A DNA stretch of 64,000 nucleotides, taken from contig JAAVVG010000016.1 in assembly GCA_012976225.1 (NCBI GenBank), positions 1 to 64,000 of the forward strand. The letters run 5' to 3'. Within the stretch, counting starts at the first letter, position 1. Every line of letters starts with the position of its first letter. Of this stretch, positions 1 to 11,207 are shown piece after piece. Source of the stretch: Golubevia sp. BC0850. Taxonomy: Eukaryota; Basidiomycota; Exobasidiomycetes; Golubeviales; Golubeviaceae. Below the pieces are notes generated by a model. The model did not search any database, was not told the DNA's origin, and worked only from the letters and a program-made list of their open reading frames with translations. The position numbers and the translations under genes are program-made.

Positions 1-225
1 TGAACTCAGGGGAATTAGGGGCAGTTGGGGATGATGATTCAAATGTTGATTGAGGATCTATTCTAATTTCGTCTTGTTCTGCCGTTTCTTGATCGATTGG
101 AGCGCTTGAAGCGTTGTTTCCAGTCTTCGTAATGCTATCTTTTCTGTTTTTGTTTTTGTCTGGGGGTTTTCTTTGGGTGGGAAGGATTGGAACATTTTGG
201 GGTGGAAACATAGTAGTAGTTCGAT

Positions 226-255
226 GCTAATGCTAATCCTAACCCTAACCCTAAC
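226..255. repeat. Short interstitial telomere-like repeat
   Basis: Five consecutive hexamers are visible: two copies of GCTAAT followed by three exact copies of CCTAAC. CCTAAC repeats are the complement of the TTAGGG telomere unit used by most filamentous and basidiomycete fungi. The tract is only 30 bases long and lies in a non-coding stretch (about 60 to 485), so it is an internal relic or chance array rather than a chromosome end. Confidence 0.6.
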
Positions 256-485
256 ACAGAGAAAAGGGTGTTGAGGAGCATTGATTTTGAACTTCGCATG
301 GTCATCATCCTTTGCTTTTTGAGTCATTCCTGCGAAGTGATGGACCTTCTTCAGAAATGCAAAAGTGCAGAGAGTTAAATAGAAAGGTACAAGGATGGAG
401 CAGCAAAACACACAAGTGTTGAAAGCCATCATCCTGTGAGAGGTGGTATTACTTGTCGATATTCAATCCAACAGTGAATTTATTT

Positions 486-2144
486 TCAAGCCTCAACCAC
501 TTTCTTTGATCTCAAAGACTCATCTTTTATCTTCCTTCCCAACCTTTTGCAGTCCTCCCACCACTGATATCCAAATTTAAAATAAATGAAGCCAAAGAAG
601 GCACCTCTTAGATGAGCAAAATGATGAAACACTCTCCAGCCTCTAATAGCTCCTATGAGATCCAAAGCCACCATACAGCTGATTCCGGTTCTAACTGGGA
701 AGGAAGTGAAAGGTAGAATGATGATACTGTGGAAATGGATAGATGGCAGAAGTTTCGATTAGCGAGACACACAGAGAGAAGATAGACAAGATGAAAGAGA
801 AGTAGGACAATACTACCCTCAGTCTAGAGTCAGGAAAACCCAAACCTGCGGCAACAACTGCGGCGTAAATGGCTCCGCTAGCTCCTAAACCTGAATGTCT
901 ACCAACAGTCTTCTTTGCAAACTCCAGACCTTTCAACAGGGAAACTCTTCTGAATCTCAGGGCCACCACAGTATGAGAGACTAGACTTGCAAATACTCCA
1001 GCGGTAGCAAAGAAGGCTAAGAAATGAGGAGTGATTGAAGCTTCTGGAATGTGATTTCCAGAAGACCTTGAAGATTTGATGAATAGAGGAGAGATGAAAG
1101 CCATGGCCCCAAAATACCAAAAGGCGTAGTTGTTGAAGAAGAAGTGAAGGGGTGATTGATGGAAAAAGACTGAAGTAAGCCTCGGATAATGTCTTCCAGA
1201 GGCGGGGAAATGGATGAAGTGGCAAGAGAGGAATTGATAGGCTGCTCTTCCTGGAGCTCTCCAAGCTATGAACACAAGGAAGGGTATTGAGAGCTATGAT
1301 AGGACAGTTTCAATTTCGAAGGTCTTGAATGGAACTTCTCCTTCTTCTCTTCCAGTCTGGCTCCCTCCTTTCAGAGAGTCTCTACTTCTTTATACCTACT
1401 ACTCTTACCGACAATCACCTCGAACCCACCTCTCAGCCAAAGCCAGATAAATAGTTCCCACGAATTCCTTTGGCCCTGTGCCAATCCCTAATTGATCGCA
1501 CCATCCAGTCACTATCCATTCCATTCTCCACCCCAATCTCTCTGCTTTCTCGTGCTGTTTTGCCACTTTCAATTTCCTCTCTCCAATAGAGGAAGCAGCA
1601 ATTTCCGCTGCCTCCTCCACCAAAGAAGGATGACAAGCTACCAAAGTTGGAGAATCTTGATTGAGAAATCTCTTGAGCAATTCGATCGGAGTCTACAATG
1701 GCCCAGTAAGTTGCTACAGTGTAAGAAGAGATTGTAACAAAGGAGAAGAAGAGGAGAGCTCTCCAGATGGAAGGAGGTTGAGGAGTGAATGGAAGGGAAC
1801 GCTCCTGCCCTGGAGGATCTGGAGGAATACAAGTGCTTAAGATTCGACCATTACGATTGACTAGATGTTCTGGGTGTAGGTAGGGGTTCTGCATTTGACC
1901 AATCTCGAGGTGAGGAAGTGCTGGAGGAAGAGGAGGTGGAAAATGAAGTAGATGGTGGCGGATTGAATGATGAATTCTGATTGCCTATCGTCCTGGGAAG
2001 TTCTTGACTGCTGAGAGGAGGACGATAGATTCTACTCGTGGATGAAAAGGCTCTAGTTAATAGAAGTGACTTGATGATGTGACTTTGACTTAAGACTCTG
2101 TTGGGAGAGCTTATTCCAATTCTAGAAGACATGACAGTGTTCAT
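486..2144 (-). CDS. Mitochondrial rhomboid protease (Pcp1/PARL type)
   Basis: Intramembrane serine protease of the inner mitochondrial membrane; in yeast the orthologue Pcp1 cleaves Mgm1 and Ccp1. The N-terminus (from 2144) is a Ser/Arg-rich presequence containing TRAFSSTSRIYRP, typical of mitochondrial import. A first membrane helix follows near 1700-1800 (PSIWRALLFFSF...), then further helices: VFIAWRAPGRAAYQFL, the HxxxxHFxxN region (HQSPLHFFFNNYAFW), the catalytic serine in GLGASGAIYA and the catalytic histidine in HFAHLRGAFFGF near 600. An acceptor TATCATAG near 1294 joins the helix LSIPFLVFIAWR in frame. At 1851-1894 and again near 1690 the reading frame changes and I found no intron with matching phase, so the N-terminal joins are unresolved (very short introns, a frameshift, or sequence error). 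The catalytic core is intact. Confidence 0.8.
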
Positions 2145-2525
2145 CTTTGATGAGAAGAAGGGATCTGAGGTTAGTTGAGAGGAGCAGCTGCAGCTAGTTT
2201 ATAAGGCGGGATATGTAGGAAGTTAGACAGAACAATAAAGCGTAAAGCAATGAGAACAAAGGGCAATCAATCATTTCTCTGCTATTAATTTTCTTGCTCT
2301 CTGACACGCTGACACATTGTTTAACTTTTCAAAAAATTTAAATTGGTGATGCGTGGGGTGTTGAAATTTGAATTGATTCATTCCCTTCTTCCTTCCCGGA
2401 CTCTCATCCAAAAGTTCATCATCATTCAGCTGGAAGGTGAGTCAGTATTTTGCCTCTCTCTAAAGATATAGAAATTGACGTTCACCCCCACTTACTCACC
2501 TCCTCTGCATCCAGCTCTCTTCAAG

Positions 2526-3626
2526 ATGACTTCTCGTTCGATCAATGGCCCTTTCCCTCACGACCTTCTCTTCACCATCTTCAAATGCTTCGATTCGACT
2601 CAAGTCTTCAACACCAGAGGAACGTGCAAGGACTGGCAGAAGATAACAGGTGAGAAAAGAACCTTTTGGCAAACTCTGGTAGTCGAAAGAGAGTTGAGTG
2701 TGAAGTCCATCGAACCGATCCTGGATCTATCTCCACGACGAGAAGAGGGGCTCTACTCTCTAGGAGGTCTCATTCAATTTAGCAGTAACTCAGCTTGAAT
2801 CCTTTAATCTTGATTCAGTCATCAAGACTCTAGACAAATCTAAAGCAACTCTCCTCCACTTTTCCATGTACTCTATGGACGAATGGGCATTCATTGGTGG
2901 GAAATCAGGGGATTTACATCCAAAGGGGCAACTAGGGAAAGAGTCAATGATAGAACAGTTTGGATTCGAGAACAGAAAACCTGGTGACTGGTTCCACAAC
3001 TCTCGCATTAGACTTCTCAGAGAGATCCCAACAGAGAGAAGTGACTTCTGCGAGTTTTCTGGTCGCGGAACAGAACATTCACATGAACACGAAGGTCGCT
3101 TCCAAGATCAACTCAAAGGTGTTTAACAATCTATCTTCTCTTTATGTACATGAACATCAAGATACTCATGAAATAAAGCATTCGGGAATCATCTTGGAAG
3201 GAGATATTGACGGAATCGCTCCTCTTTAATTCCCACTTCTGCAAGCTTTTGAGTTCACAAACACCGGTTCCTGGTTCCCTGACTGGATGGTGGTACCTTC
3301 AAACATTAAGCTCCGAATCTTCTCTCTCACACCCACCCAATCTACCGCAGGCTGATGAGTTGATGGTGGCTTCACTACGCAGCCACCCAATCGAGCTTTC
3401 CGCTGGACCTCCAAGGCTTCAAATCCTCAGAGTTTACTGTCCCATCCAAGTCGAGACCACATCGTATGCTAGGTTCTACAATGAAATCAGCGCCGAGGAG
3501 CCAAGGAGGGCACTGGATCCTCTTCAGACCAGAAATCAAAACGTCGGAGCTGAGATGGATGTTGGTGGAACGAAGATGGAACGCATCAAGAAACTGGTCA
3601 TACATCCTGAACGATACAGTTCTTAA
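2526..3626 (+). CDS. F-box-like protein, reading frame interrupted
   Basis: The start is taken at 2526 (MTSRSINGPFPHDLL). Residues 10-50 form an F-box-like motif: FPHDLLFTIFKCFDST followed by CKDWQKIT and FWQTL, the pattern that binds Skp1 in SCF ubiquitin ligases. Downstream frames look like leucine-rich-repeat-type text: QLESFNLDSVIKTLDKSKA, then the frame 3207-3626 with LQTLSSESS and LQILRVYC, ending in IKKLVIHPERYSS. The frame changes near 2790 without a usable intron, so the locus may be a decayed gene or contain unusual introns. It resembles in style the F-box-like loci at 13388-14719 and 38057-39841. Its substrate is unknown. Confidence 0.5.
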
Positions 3627-4251
3627 CAGCTGGATGAGCTCAGAGGGATGGTTGAGGAAATGGTAGAGTTGACTGAAGAGAATAGTTTCTGGCAAGTTGA
3701 GATTTGAAAGAAAGCTTTTGAGTTTGGTGAGTTTGATTTCTTCACCTGGTGATTGCTCTTGGTCTTCGCTCACCAATCCTTATCTAATCCTTGTCATTCC
3801 CAGATCCTGTTTCAATCCTTGAACTTCTCATGAGATCTTGAAGAGCCATGGCAAGAATGATAAAATTGAATTGAGAAAGGTAAAGAGAAAGGTGAAGATG
3901 AAAAAATTGTTCGAATCAGGTAAGTTTTGGTGTGAAGAGAGAAAAAAAATGATGAAAGAAACTGTTGGTGATTTGGGATCAGTGGAAGAAAAATGATCGG
4001 CCGAGAAAAACAGAAAGGTTTGGGTTGGATGGAAGAATGAGATGGAGAGAGAGAGAGGGAGAAATAGAGAGGACCTTTTGTATGCGTGCATGCAAGAAGA
4101 GAAATTGAGAGATGATGATTTGAGAAGATTGAAACACATGAAAGGTGAGTGAGTGGAATACGGAACAAGAAAAGAATCGAAACTTTATTTGACTTTCAAA
4201 AAGAGAAAAAAAGGGAGGTTGATAAACTGAGAAATAGAAAAGGTCATGTTT

Positions 4252-5868
4252 TCATTGAAGCTGCAGTGAAAGTCCTTTGATTTTCAAAACTTCCCTTCCT
4301 AGCTTTAGATTCTTTAATCCCGTTGAAGAAGTTAAATTTGGTTTTTCAGATCCATTACTTCGAGATCTGGATCTACTTCGATTATCACTAACAACTTTAT
4401 CAGCTCTTTTCAGAATGCTTTGGGCTTGTTCAGCAGTTGATAAACCCGGAGTCACATAGGCTGAATGAGATTGACAAATTGGAACAGTTTTGTTACTGCT
4501 TGGGGAAATTCGATAAATATTCATGGAACCTTAAAGAAGAAGTTGTAGGTCTACAAACCATGGAACCAGAGCTCTTGAATGAAATCTAGGTCTTTTGCCA
4601 CTGGATGGAACATTACTCTTCGATATATTCCAACCGGACTCCTCTTGAATATCTGAACTTTCATTCAAAGATTCTTGTTCTTCAGAACCTATTCTATCAT
4701 TTGATTTAAATCTAGGTGACAATCTTTGTTCTGGTAAACCTGAGCTTAGCAGAGAATGATGAGTCAAACTGCTATTAGATCGATTTCGATGCCCACCTGG
4801 ACTTGAAGGAGTTGAATTACCAGAGTTCTCAATTTCGGAATGAGAACCGTTGGGAGGTAGATCGAGTGGGAGCTGGTCTGACCGAACTTTAGTAGAAGCA
4901 GCAGAACTTTGAATCCTCCTCCTATTGACGATCGGTGAAATCTCATTCTCATTCTTCTTCCCATCTCTTGATCCAATGATTTCGAAGCAAAAATCGAATT
5001 TGAGACAATGTCCTTTGGAAAAGTAGCGTTACTTGAAATTGGAAGAGTAGAACTTTTCCTGGGTCTGTAAAACTCCGTACTCAATTTCCCACCTAGACTT
5101 CTATTAGAATTAAGATCATTTGTTCTATTAGGCACTTTGTTTGAAGAGCTTCTATTCCTTGTTTCCTTCCCACTTCTAAGACTTCCACTCTTTAAACTAT
5201 CTCCATCACCAATTGCACTTCCATCAAAATTCGATCTACTAGGGCTTGGACTTGGTGAGACTCCATTATTTTTAGATCCGGACCCCTTTGATCTAGCCTT
5301 GAAGTTCTGAGTTGGGTTTGAGTTGAGAACGCTTTTGGGAGGCAGAACTTCACCTCTAGCCAACAAACCTGTGAATTTCAGATCGACTATGAAAAGCCAC
5401 TACCTGAAGCTTCATCTTCAGAGATCCTACCAAAAATAGGACACAAAGCTCTATCAGATCTCTTAGAACTTAAAACTTCGTTGTTCCCATCTCCACTCGT
5501 ATCGAGATCTTGTCCTGGTCTCCTTCCAACGCTTGACATAAGATGACAGGATGAGATCCCTTCTGCTAGAGGATAGTTGAACTTGAAATGACACTCGTTG
5601 AAGTTTCCATGACCTGTTTGAGCTTGAACGTATCTGCAAAAGATATGTCTTGACCATTTGAAGTTGTTGAGGAAAGTCGAGTTTTCATTCTCCTAAAAGC
5701 ACTCTCTTCCTCACCATTTCTCTTTGAAAAATTGAATTGATCCTCCCGTTGTTTGCTCTTCCAAGAGACTTCCAACGGCAGAATGTATTGCGTCTCACTA
5801 GACTTTGCCCCAGGAAAATTTGAAATCTCAAAGCATTTTGAGCAATCCATGCAAAACATTTTTCCCAA
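4252..5868 (-). CDS. Serine/arginine-rich protein of unknown function
   Basis: I do not recognise the family. The first readable block (5868 downwards) has a cysteine cluster FCMDCSKCFE that could be half of a zinc-binding knuckle. It is followed by KRSDRALCPIFGRISEDEAS, then a long Ser/Asn/Arg-rich low-complexity stretch (LLARGEVLPPKSVL..., SPSPSPSRSNFDG, KKNENEISPIVNRRR, HHSLLSSGLPEQRLSPRF) and a final block (about 4252-4524) with RSRSRSRSNGSEKPN. A 35-base intron at about 5365-5399 (GTAGTG...CACAG) restores frame between EDEAS and LLARGEV. Two other frame changes (near 4950 and 4530) are not explained by splice sites I trust. It looks like a real disordered protein in which exon joins or indels remain unsolved; start and end are approximate. 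Confidence 0.45.
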
Positions 5869-6309
5869 AAGTAGGTCACCGAATTTTCCTTACTTATGGG
5901 GACTCAAGTAGTCCCATCCACGATAATTCGCCTTCATTAGTTCTGACAGCCGTTTCTCTCTGGGCGAGTCTCCGTCCCTCAGATGATGAGTGGGATAAAT
6001 ATGGCACTTTTTCTTTTTTGTCTGGTACGGCCCTTTGAATTTCTCAACTCCATTGAATGAAATTTAGAAGTTTTGGGGTCTGCACTGAAAGTATGTAGAG
6101 TGATGCGTTGTATGAAACATCTCTTACAGGTACCTTCGATTTGTTGAGCCTGTCATTCTGTCAAGATCCCGTCAACCCAAGTTAGTTGCTCATCTGACTG
6201 TCTCGCAGCTCCTTTTAATTTTTTTTCGTCAGATCTGACTGAACTCGTACTTGAAAATAGATATAAGAATTGAATCAAAGAGGATAACTTGAGAGAGGTC
6301 GTCATCCTT

Positions 6310-6621
6310 GTCATCCAGCTCATCCTTTTCCAACAGTTCCAGCTCCAGCAGCAGAAGAGCTCGCAAAGCAGCTGAAGGAGATTCATCAACAAGTCAGTAA
6401 GCAAATCAACAAATTGATTGAGCGCTACAAAACAAATGCTGATGTTCATAGAAGAGATGTCAAGTTTGAAGTTGGACCTAAACAACATCAGCGTCAGACC
6501 TTGCAAGAAGTTGGATTGGTTGAGAGCAGGTCCTTACAAGATAATTGAGGTCATCAATCCTGTCACTTTCAGATCGAACACTCCAAAAGGGATTCATTCA
6601 CTTTTCTATCCAGTCTACTAA
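6310..6621 (+). mobile_element. Ty3/Gypsy LTR-retrotransposon fossil (end of pol)
   Basis: The + strand shows the typical end of a chromovirus-like integrase: a helical stretch with HQQVSKQINKLIERY, the 'ADVHRRDVKFEVG' segment, and the GPY/F-type module with KKLDWLRAGPYKIIEVI and IHSLFYPVY. Together these are the C-terminal part of a Ty3/Gypsy polyprotein. No LTRs, reverse transcriptase, protease or gag were found around it. It is short and broken, an old fragment only. Confidence 0.75.
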
Positions 6622-6915
6622 CAAAGTACCAAGCTCTGCCATCATTTTTAGGGAGAAAGGAAGCCGGTTTACCTCCGACAACTATTGATGGTGAAAAATT
6701 TTCCAAGTCAAGAAAATTGTTGGAAGGAAATGAAGTAAAGGAAGGCGTTGATATGTGGTAAAATGAAAGGTTTCTGGAGATTGAGACATGTCATGGGAAG
6801 CTGAGAAGGGCTTGGGAAGGGGAAGAGAAGCGGTAGAAAATTATAAAGATTCTATGAAAAGGCTTTAGATAAGATGTTGAAGTCAGAAGGGCGTGTAATG
6901 TCAGTATAGTTACTC

Positions 6916-7025
6916 CTGCGGACTACTGGCAAGTTGCGAGCAGCTGGCGACCTTCTTGCGGCTGGCAACTTTCTGGCGACCCCTCGGCCACCTTCTGGCT
7001 TTGGCAGTTGGCGACTTACTGGTGT
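6916..7025. repeat. GGCGACC-type repeat cluster, left copy
   Basis: Over about 110 bases the motif CTGGCGACCTTCT and close variants recur at least five times: CTGGCGACCTTCTTGCGG, CTGGCAACTTTCTGGCGACC, CGGCCACCTTCTGGC, TTGGCGACTTACTGG. The same motif, mostly as its reverse complement, fills 8441-8580. It is GC-richer than its surroundings and has no coding logic. The two clusters bracket about 1.4 kb that lacks a convincing gene, as expected for ends of a degenerate, possibly non-autonomous mobile element; that reading is inference. Confidence 0.55.
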
Positions 7026-8440
7026 TCGTGACTTCAAGACGCAACTGTGATTGCCCACTATCTTTCTCTTGTCTTGGTGTTGGGAAGAGAAGAGAATCCT
7101 CCATCAGCATCTACTTCTTCTCCTCCAGCGAGATTCTCTCAAACAGGTCTTCCATTAGCTTCCATCCCTTCAAGCTCTATCAGATTCAGCATGGAGGATC
7201 AAGAACGGACTCTTTGCATCTCTGACGATTTCTGACGATCTCTCTTCGACTCTTCCGCACTTCACAGCATCACAATCTCTGAAATGCACTCTTCTTCTCT
7301 ATCTTCTTTCCACAGCTCGCCAAATACGAAGGATGGAGTCGCGATCGATAATGCGGATCTGTATCCCTTCTCCAACTGGTGAGTATAGGGCAAATGGATC
7401 GTTGGTGGTGCATGAAGAGCAAGAAGGTCAGTGCTGTCAATGGTGGAGATTGGAGCTTAGGAAGAGAAATAATGTTTGATGCTTCCAGCGCAGGGTGCTC
7501 TCTCTGTTTCTCAAGTTAGAGAACTTTTCAACTCGAATAACATGGACCTTGGAGAGAGCGTTTGTAAGAAGCTGTGGAGGTTCTTACTCTTATCAGAGCA
7601 AGATTTCTACAAGTTTCCTACCTTGACGCTCTCTTCATTTCTCCTTCTTTTCTCACTTTAATGATGATTTGATCATCTGATCTTCGGAATAAGGATATCG
7701 TTGGCAGCACTCTTTGTTTTGACGACGAATGGGTGGGTCGCTCGCTCTTGTTGATGATTGACCTGGTCTTTGCTTCCTCCTCCACAACCCCCACTTCTTT
7801 CTCTCACCGTTGAAGCCAACAGGAATATCTCAATATCTCTGCAACTCACACTCTTTCTGAGTGAGTAATTCCTTCAGCTGAGCTTTGAGCATCAGCTATT
7901 GTATGCACCCACTTATTTGCCACTGACTCTGCATTTCCTCTCCCCTCTTGCTCACCTCAGCTAACCCCTTCGCAATCAGCTGGAGTCAAAGTTGGTCTAC
8001 AGGAGCCGATAATACTCTAGATCGAGGCCATTCATGGTAAGTCTCTGATGAGTTGCGAAGAACTCTCTTTGTAGAATGTATGCTGACCTTTGCTCTCCTC
8101 TCTTCTCCTTTCTCTTCCTTCCAACTTTCTCACCTGCTCAGTCACTCTGGTAAGTCTGCTTTGTTCTCTGTCTTCCTAGCTAAGTCAGAAGCCAAAGGTC
8201 AAAGTCATCTCTCTTCACTTGTTCCATACTTTGTTCGACACGTCTCTCTTTTTCTTTTCTGTTCCTTCCAACCACTCAACAATACTTCAATAGCTTCTAA
8301 CATTCACTGTATATATTTGCATTACTTTTACTGTCGAAATTTTAATTACTTTGTCTTATCTCGTTTGAAAAGAATGGAAGAAAAAAGAAGTAAAGCTACC
8401 TCCTTTCCAGCTTGATCCATCGCCATGACAATGCCATAGC
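7026..8440. other. Gene-poor interval between the two repeat clusters
   Basis: No long frame and no recognisable protein domain on either strand. The only hints of coding are a + strand piece from ATG 7283 (MHSSSLSSFHSSPNT...) running to a GTGAGT donor near 7379, and a frame at 7476-7661 (QGALSVSQVRELFNSNNMD). I could not link them into a supported gene. The interval is rich in CT-type low complexity. It may be the body of a degenerate element flanked by the GGCGACC clusters. Confidence 0.35.
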
Positions 8441-8580
8441 ATCGCCAGTTGATTGCCAGAAGGTCGCACCAATTTGGATACTTTCGGACTTCTGGCGACC
8501 TGCTGGCGATGGCGAACATATTTGTCTGGCGATCTTCTGCGCCGCCAGAAAGTCGCCAGTAGATCGCCAGAAGGTCGCAG
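8441..8580. repeat. GGCGACC-type repeat cluster, right copy (palindromic)
   Basis: This stretch carries the same unit as 6916-7025 in both orientations: CGCCAGTTGATTGCCAGAAG, then TTCTGGCGACCTGCTGGCGA, TCTGGCGATCTTCTGCGC, then CGCCAGAAAGTCGCCAGTAG and ATCGCCAGAAGGTCGCAG. The opposed copies could fold into hairpins. The dominant orientation at the right edge is inverted relative to the left cluster, so the pair forms an imperfect long inverted repeat about 1.5 kb apart. Confidence 0.6.
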
Positions 8581-8981
8581 GATTAACTTTACTGAGTGGA
8601 CCGATGCCCAAACAGAACGACTATCTTTCATGTATGCCTCAGTACCTTCTTTTCCTTCACCATGCTTCCATGTCACACACAATTGGCGCCTCCTCTGTTG
8701 CATCACTTAAAAGCATTTCTCTTTGCTACACCGGCACCTCTCTGAGAAGCCAACACCTACGGAGTCTTGTAAACAACACAGAAAAAGTGAGATGAGGCCG
8801 AGGGGCATGGGAACATTTCAAATGAGCCGAGGTTGAATCCAGCCTTCACTTCAAACTTCAGGGATAGTTCAACCTTTCTAGCTGCCATCAAATCAAACCC
8901 AAACATGAACCAAGCATTCTGAAGTCCAGAAACAGTGTTTTGAAGGACTGATAATTACAAATACAATCTTTCATTTGAAGC

Positions 8982-11207
8982 TCACCTAGCCTCACTTGAC
9001 CCAAAGAGTTTGATTATGCCACTCTGACCGTGATTGTCCCTTTCATCTCCCGCATAAGCTAGAAGATACTTGTTAGGATGCCAAGCTAACGTTGCTATTG
9101 TTCCAAAGACTGGAATCTTGTGTAAAGTTCGACCTGTTGAGGTAGACATCTGAAAACAGAAGGGGTGAAGAGAAGCTTGAGTCAGATCTTGATCACTATG
9201 CTCTTTACTTGGATCGAGAAATTGAGATCTTGATCTCCCTCTTTTCTTTCAATGATCAAGCTTGTCTACTCACAATCCAAATGCTGGTATCTTCCCCACC
9301 GACTCCCAGCAGTTCTCCATCTCCAGTGAAACTCATACTCCTAGCAGTGAATTCCATTTCTTCGTTCAAATGAACGGAAGTCAATTCCTTCATGTCCCAC
9401 AACCCAAAAGTGGCTTCAGCAGCAGAAGTTGCCATGTATCTGTGAGGTAGTTTCAAGTTAAGAAGATAAAGGGAATGAAAGAATGTGGTGGAAATAGGGA
9501 AAGAAAAAGATGATCAGTTGAAAGGGAAAAGACGCAGGATGGAATCAAGAGTCATTGTTCCTGCTCTCTAGCTCCCACTCTCTTCAAACCATCTTCAATT
9601 TGGGCCCTTCCCTCCTATCCTGATCAGCTTTCCTTCTCTCTCTCGAAAGAGCTCACCTTCCGCCATTCTCAAACTCTACACAAAAGATGTTAGCAGAATG
9701 AGCTTTCAAAATCTTAGCCACCGGCCAATTGATAGGTTCTCTAGATTTATCCTTTTCCTCTTTCTTCTCTTCGATCCCATTAGCTCCTCCAACATCCACT
9801 TCCATTCCAGCTAAACCTTGATTTTCTTTCTCAGTCCCGCTACCAAGTCCCTTTAAATCTCTACTATCGAGGATTCTAACCTCACCATTCCCTAAAGCCA
9901 AACAAAAGACACTTCCATCATTTGACCAGTTGATTTCATTAATCTCTTCTTTTTCTTCTAAAGCGTATGGATTGAAGGCTTTCTTTGAGTTGAGGATCTT
10001 AGGCTTCTTCATCGGAATAGTAGACCTACCCTCTTCAGTGATTAAACCTAATGATTTCGACATTCTGGAATCTAATAGAGAGATGTTATCGTATCGATCT
10101 AGGACTGCTATTAGGTTTCCATTTGGATGATATCTGACTCCTAAGTTTGCGCCCAATAATGTGATTGAAGAAGTTGGAGTGTTTGATGGACCTTATGAAG
10201 TTGAAAAGAGTTGCAGGAAGGATTTAAAAGAGTATGGGAGAAGAGGAGGAGAATAGAAGATGACGGAAGGAGAAAGTTGAGTCAGAAGGTGTGGATTCCG
10301 AATCGGGTCAGATCGACTTCACCCCTTACACCTCAACCTTCTCTACCTCTCCGCTTTTGCTTTCTCTTCCCTCCATTCCTGGCAACAGAGGTTAGATCTC
10401 CTGGAGAAGAACTCATCTATTTTCCCTTCTTCTCGCAGATACATCTCATGGACTCACTCCTAATATCCCACAATTTCAACGTCCTATCCTGACTGACAGT
10501 AGCCAGCCTTTCAGGTTGAGTTGGATCCCAAGCCAATCGAGAGACTGAATCTGTATGACCTCGAAGTTCTGTTGAGGCTCTTACGTCGGTCTAATTTCGT
10601 GGAGAAATTGTTTGGATCCAAAAGAGCAGGATTGAAGAGGGGTCAAAAACAGGTCAAAAGGTCATGAGAGAAGCATTTGAGTTGGGAAGTAGAAAGGAAA
10701 GTTGAAGTTGATTTTGTAGTAGAGGAGAAGAAGATCAAGAGATTTGATTTGAGAGATGGGTTTGAGATGCGAAAGAGCAGTTCATAGGTTGTGGTTTAGA
10801 AGAAGAGGGATTTATGTTGGAGAGGGTGAAAAGCATTTGGTAGATCGATTGAAAGACACCAAAGCCGTCAGAAATCCCCAAAACAAAGAAGGGAAGAGAG
10901 AAAAGAAAGGAACGACAAGAGAATCAGCAACTTGCCCCAAACAAAGAAAGAAGAGTTCGTAATCCTAGATGAGCTCCGCTGCACTTCCTTTATCCTTCGT
11001 CAGTCGTACTCCGTACTCACACTCCTCTCAGGTGTCCAAACCCTAACCAAGTTCCCATCCAAAGACCCCATCCCCACCATTGAAAGCGGCACGCTAGCAC
11101 AACTAGCTAGTTTCCTTGCATCACAACTCCAAGCTAGATGCTTGATGGGGCCTCGGTGGCCTCCTAGTATTGGTCGTGGCGGTTTGTAAGTGGTGAAGTT
11201 TGGGAGC
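8982..11207 (-). CDS. THO complex subunit 3 (Tex1/THOC3), WD40 protein
   Basis: WD40 subunit of the THO/TREX complex, which couples nuclear transcription to mRNA packaging and export. Blades can be read in order on the minus strand: GGHRGPIKHLAWSCDARKL (about 11030-11180), ELRGHTDSVSRLAWDP with TLKLWDIRSE (about 10450-10590), GANLGVRYHPNGNLIAV, EINEINWSNDGSVFCLALG, INWPVAKILKAHSANIFCVE (9653-10156), YMATSAAEATFGLWDMKEL (9256-9440) and GTIATLAWHPNKYLLAYAGD ending SGIIKLFGSSEAR with stop at 8982. This matches THOC3 blade by blade, including the 'EINEI.W' and 'AWHP...LAYA.DE' signatures. Donors GTGAG follow several blades. A first exon with the start codon upstream of 11207 was not identified, so the 5' end is approximate. 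Confidence 0.85.

Noticed and set aside
3-53. Possible end of a + strand coding region at the left edge (reads ...GELGAVGDDDSNVD-stop)
   Set aside because: Only 16 codons are visible, with acidic low-complexity text; too little to call a gene, although it could be the tail of one lying to the left.
58-432. 124-codon minus-strand frame with signal-like start
   Set aside because: It runs through the telomere-like repeat and poly-T stretches, and the composition is that of non-coding DNA.
3812-4168. 118-codon minus-strand frame, hydrophobic, Phe/Ser-rich
   Set aside because: Its codons come from a CT-rich tract that looks like promoter or leader sequence; no motif.
8356-8795. Opposing frames across the right GGCGACC cluster
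   Set aside because: Apparent proteins (RPSGDLLATFWR and similar) are translations of the repeat itself.
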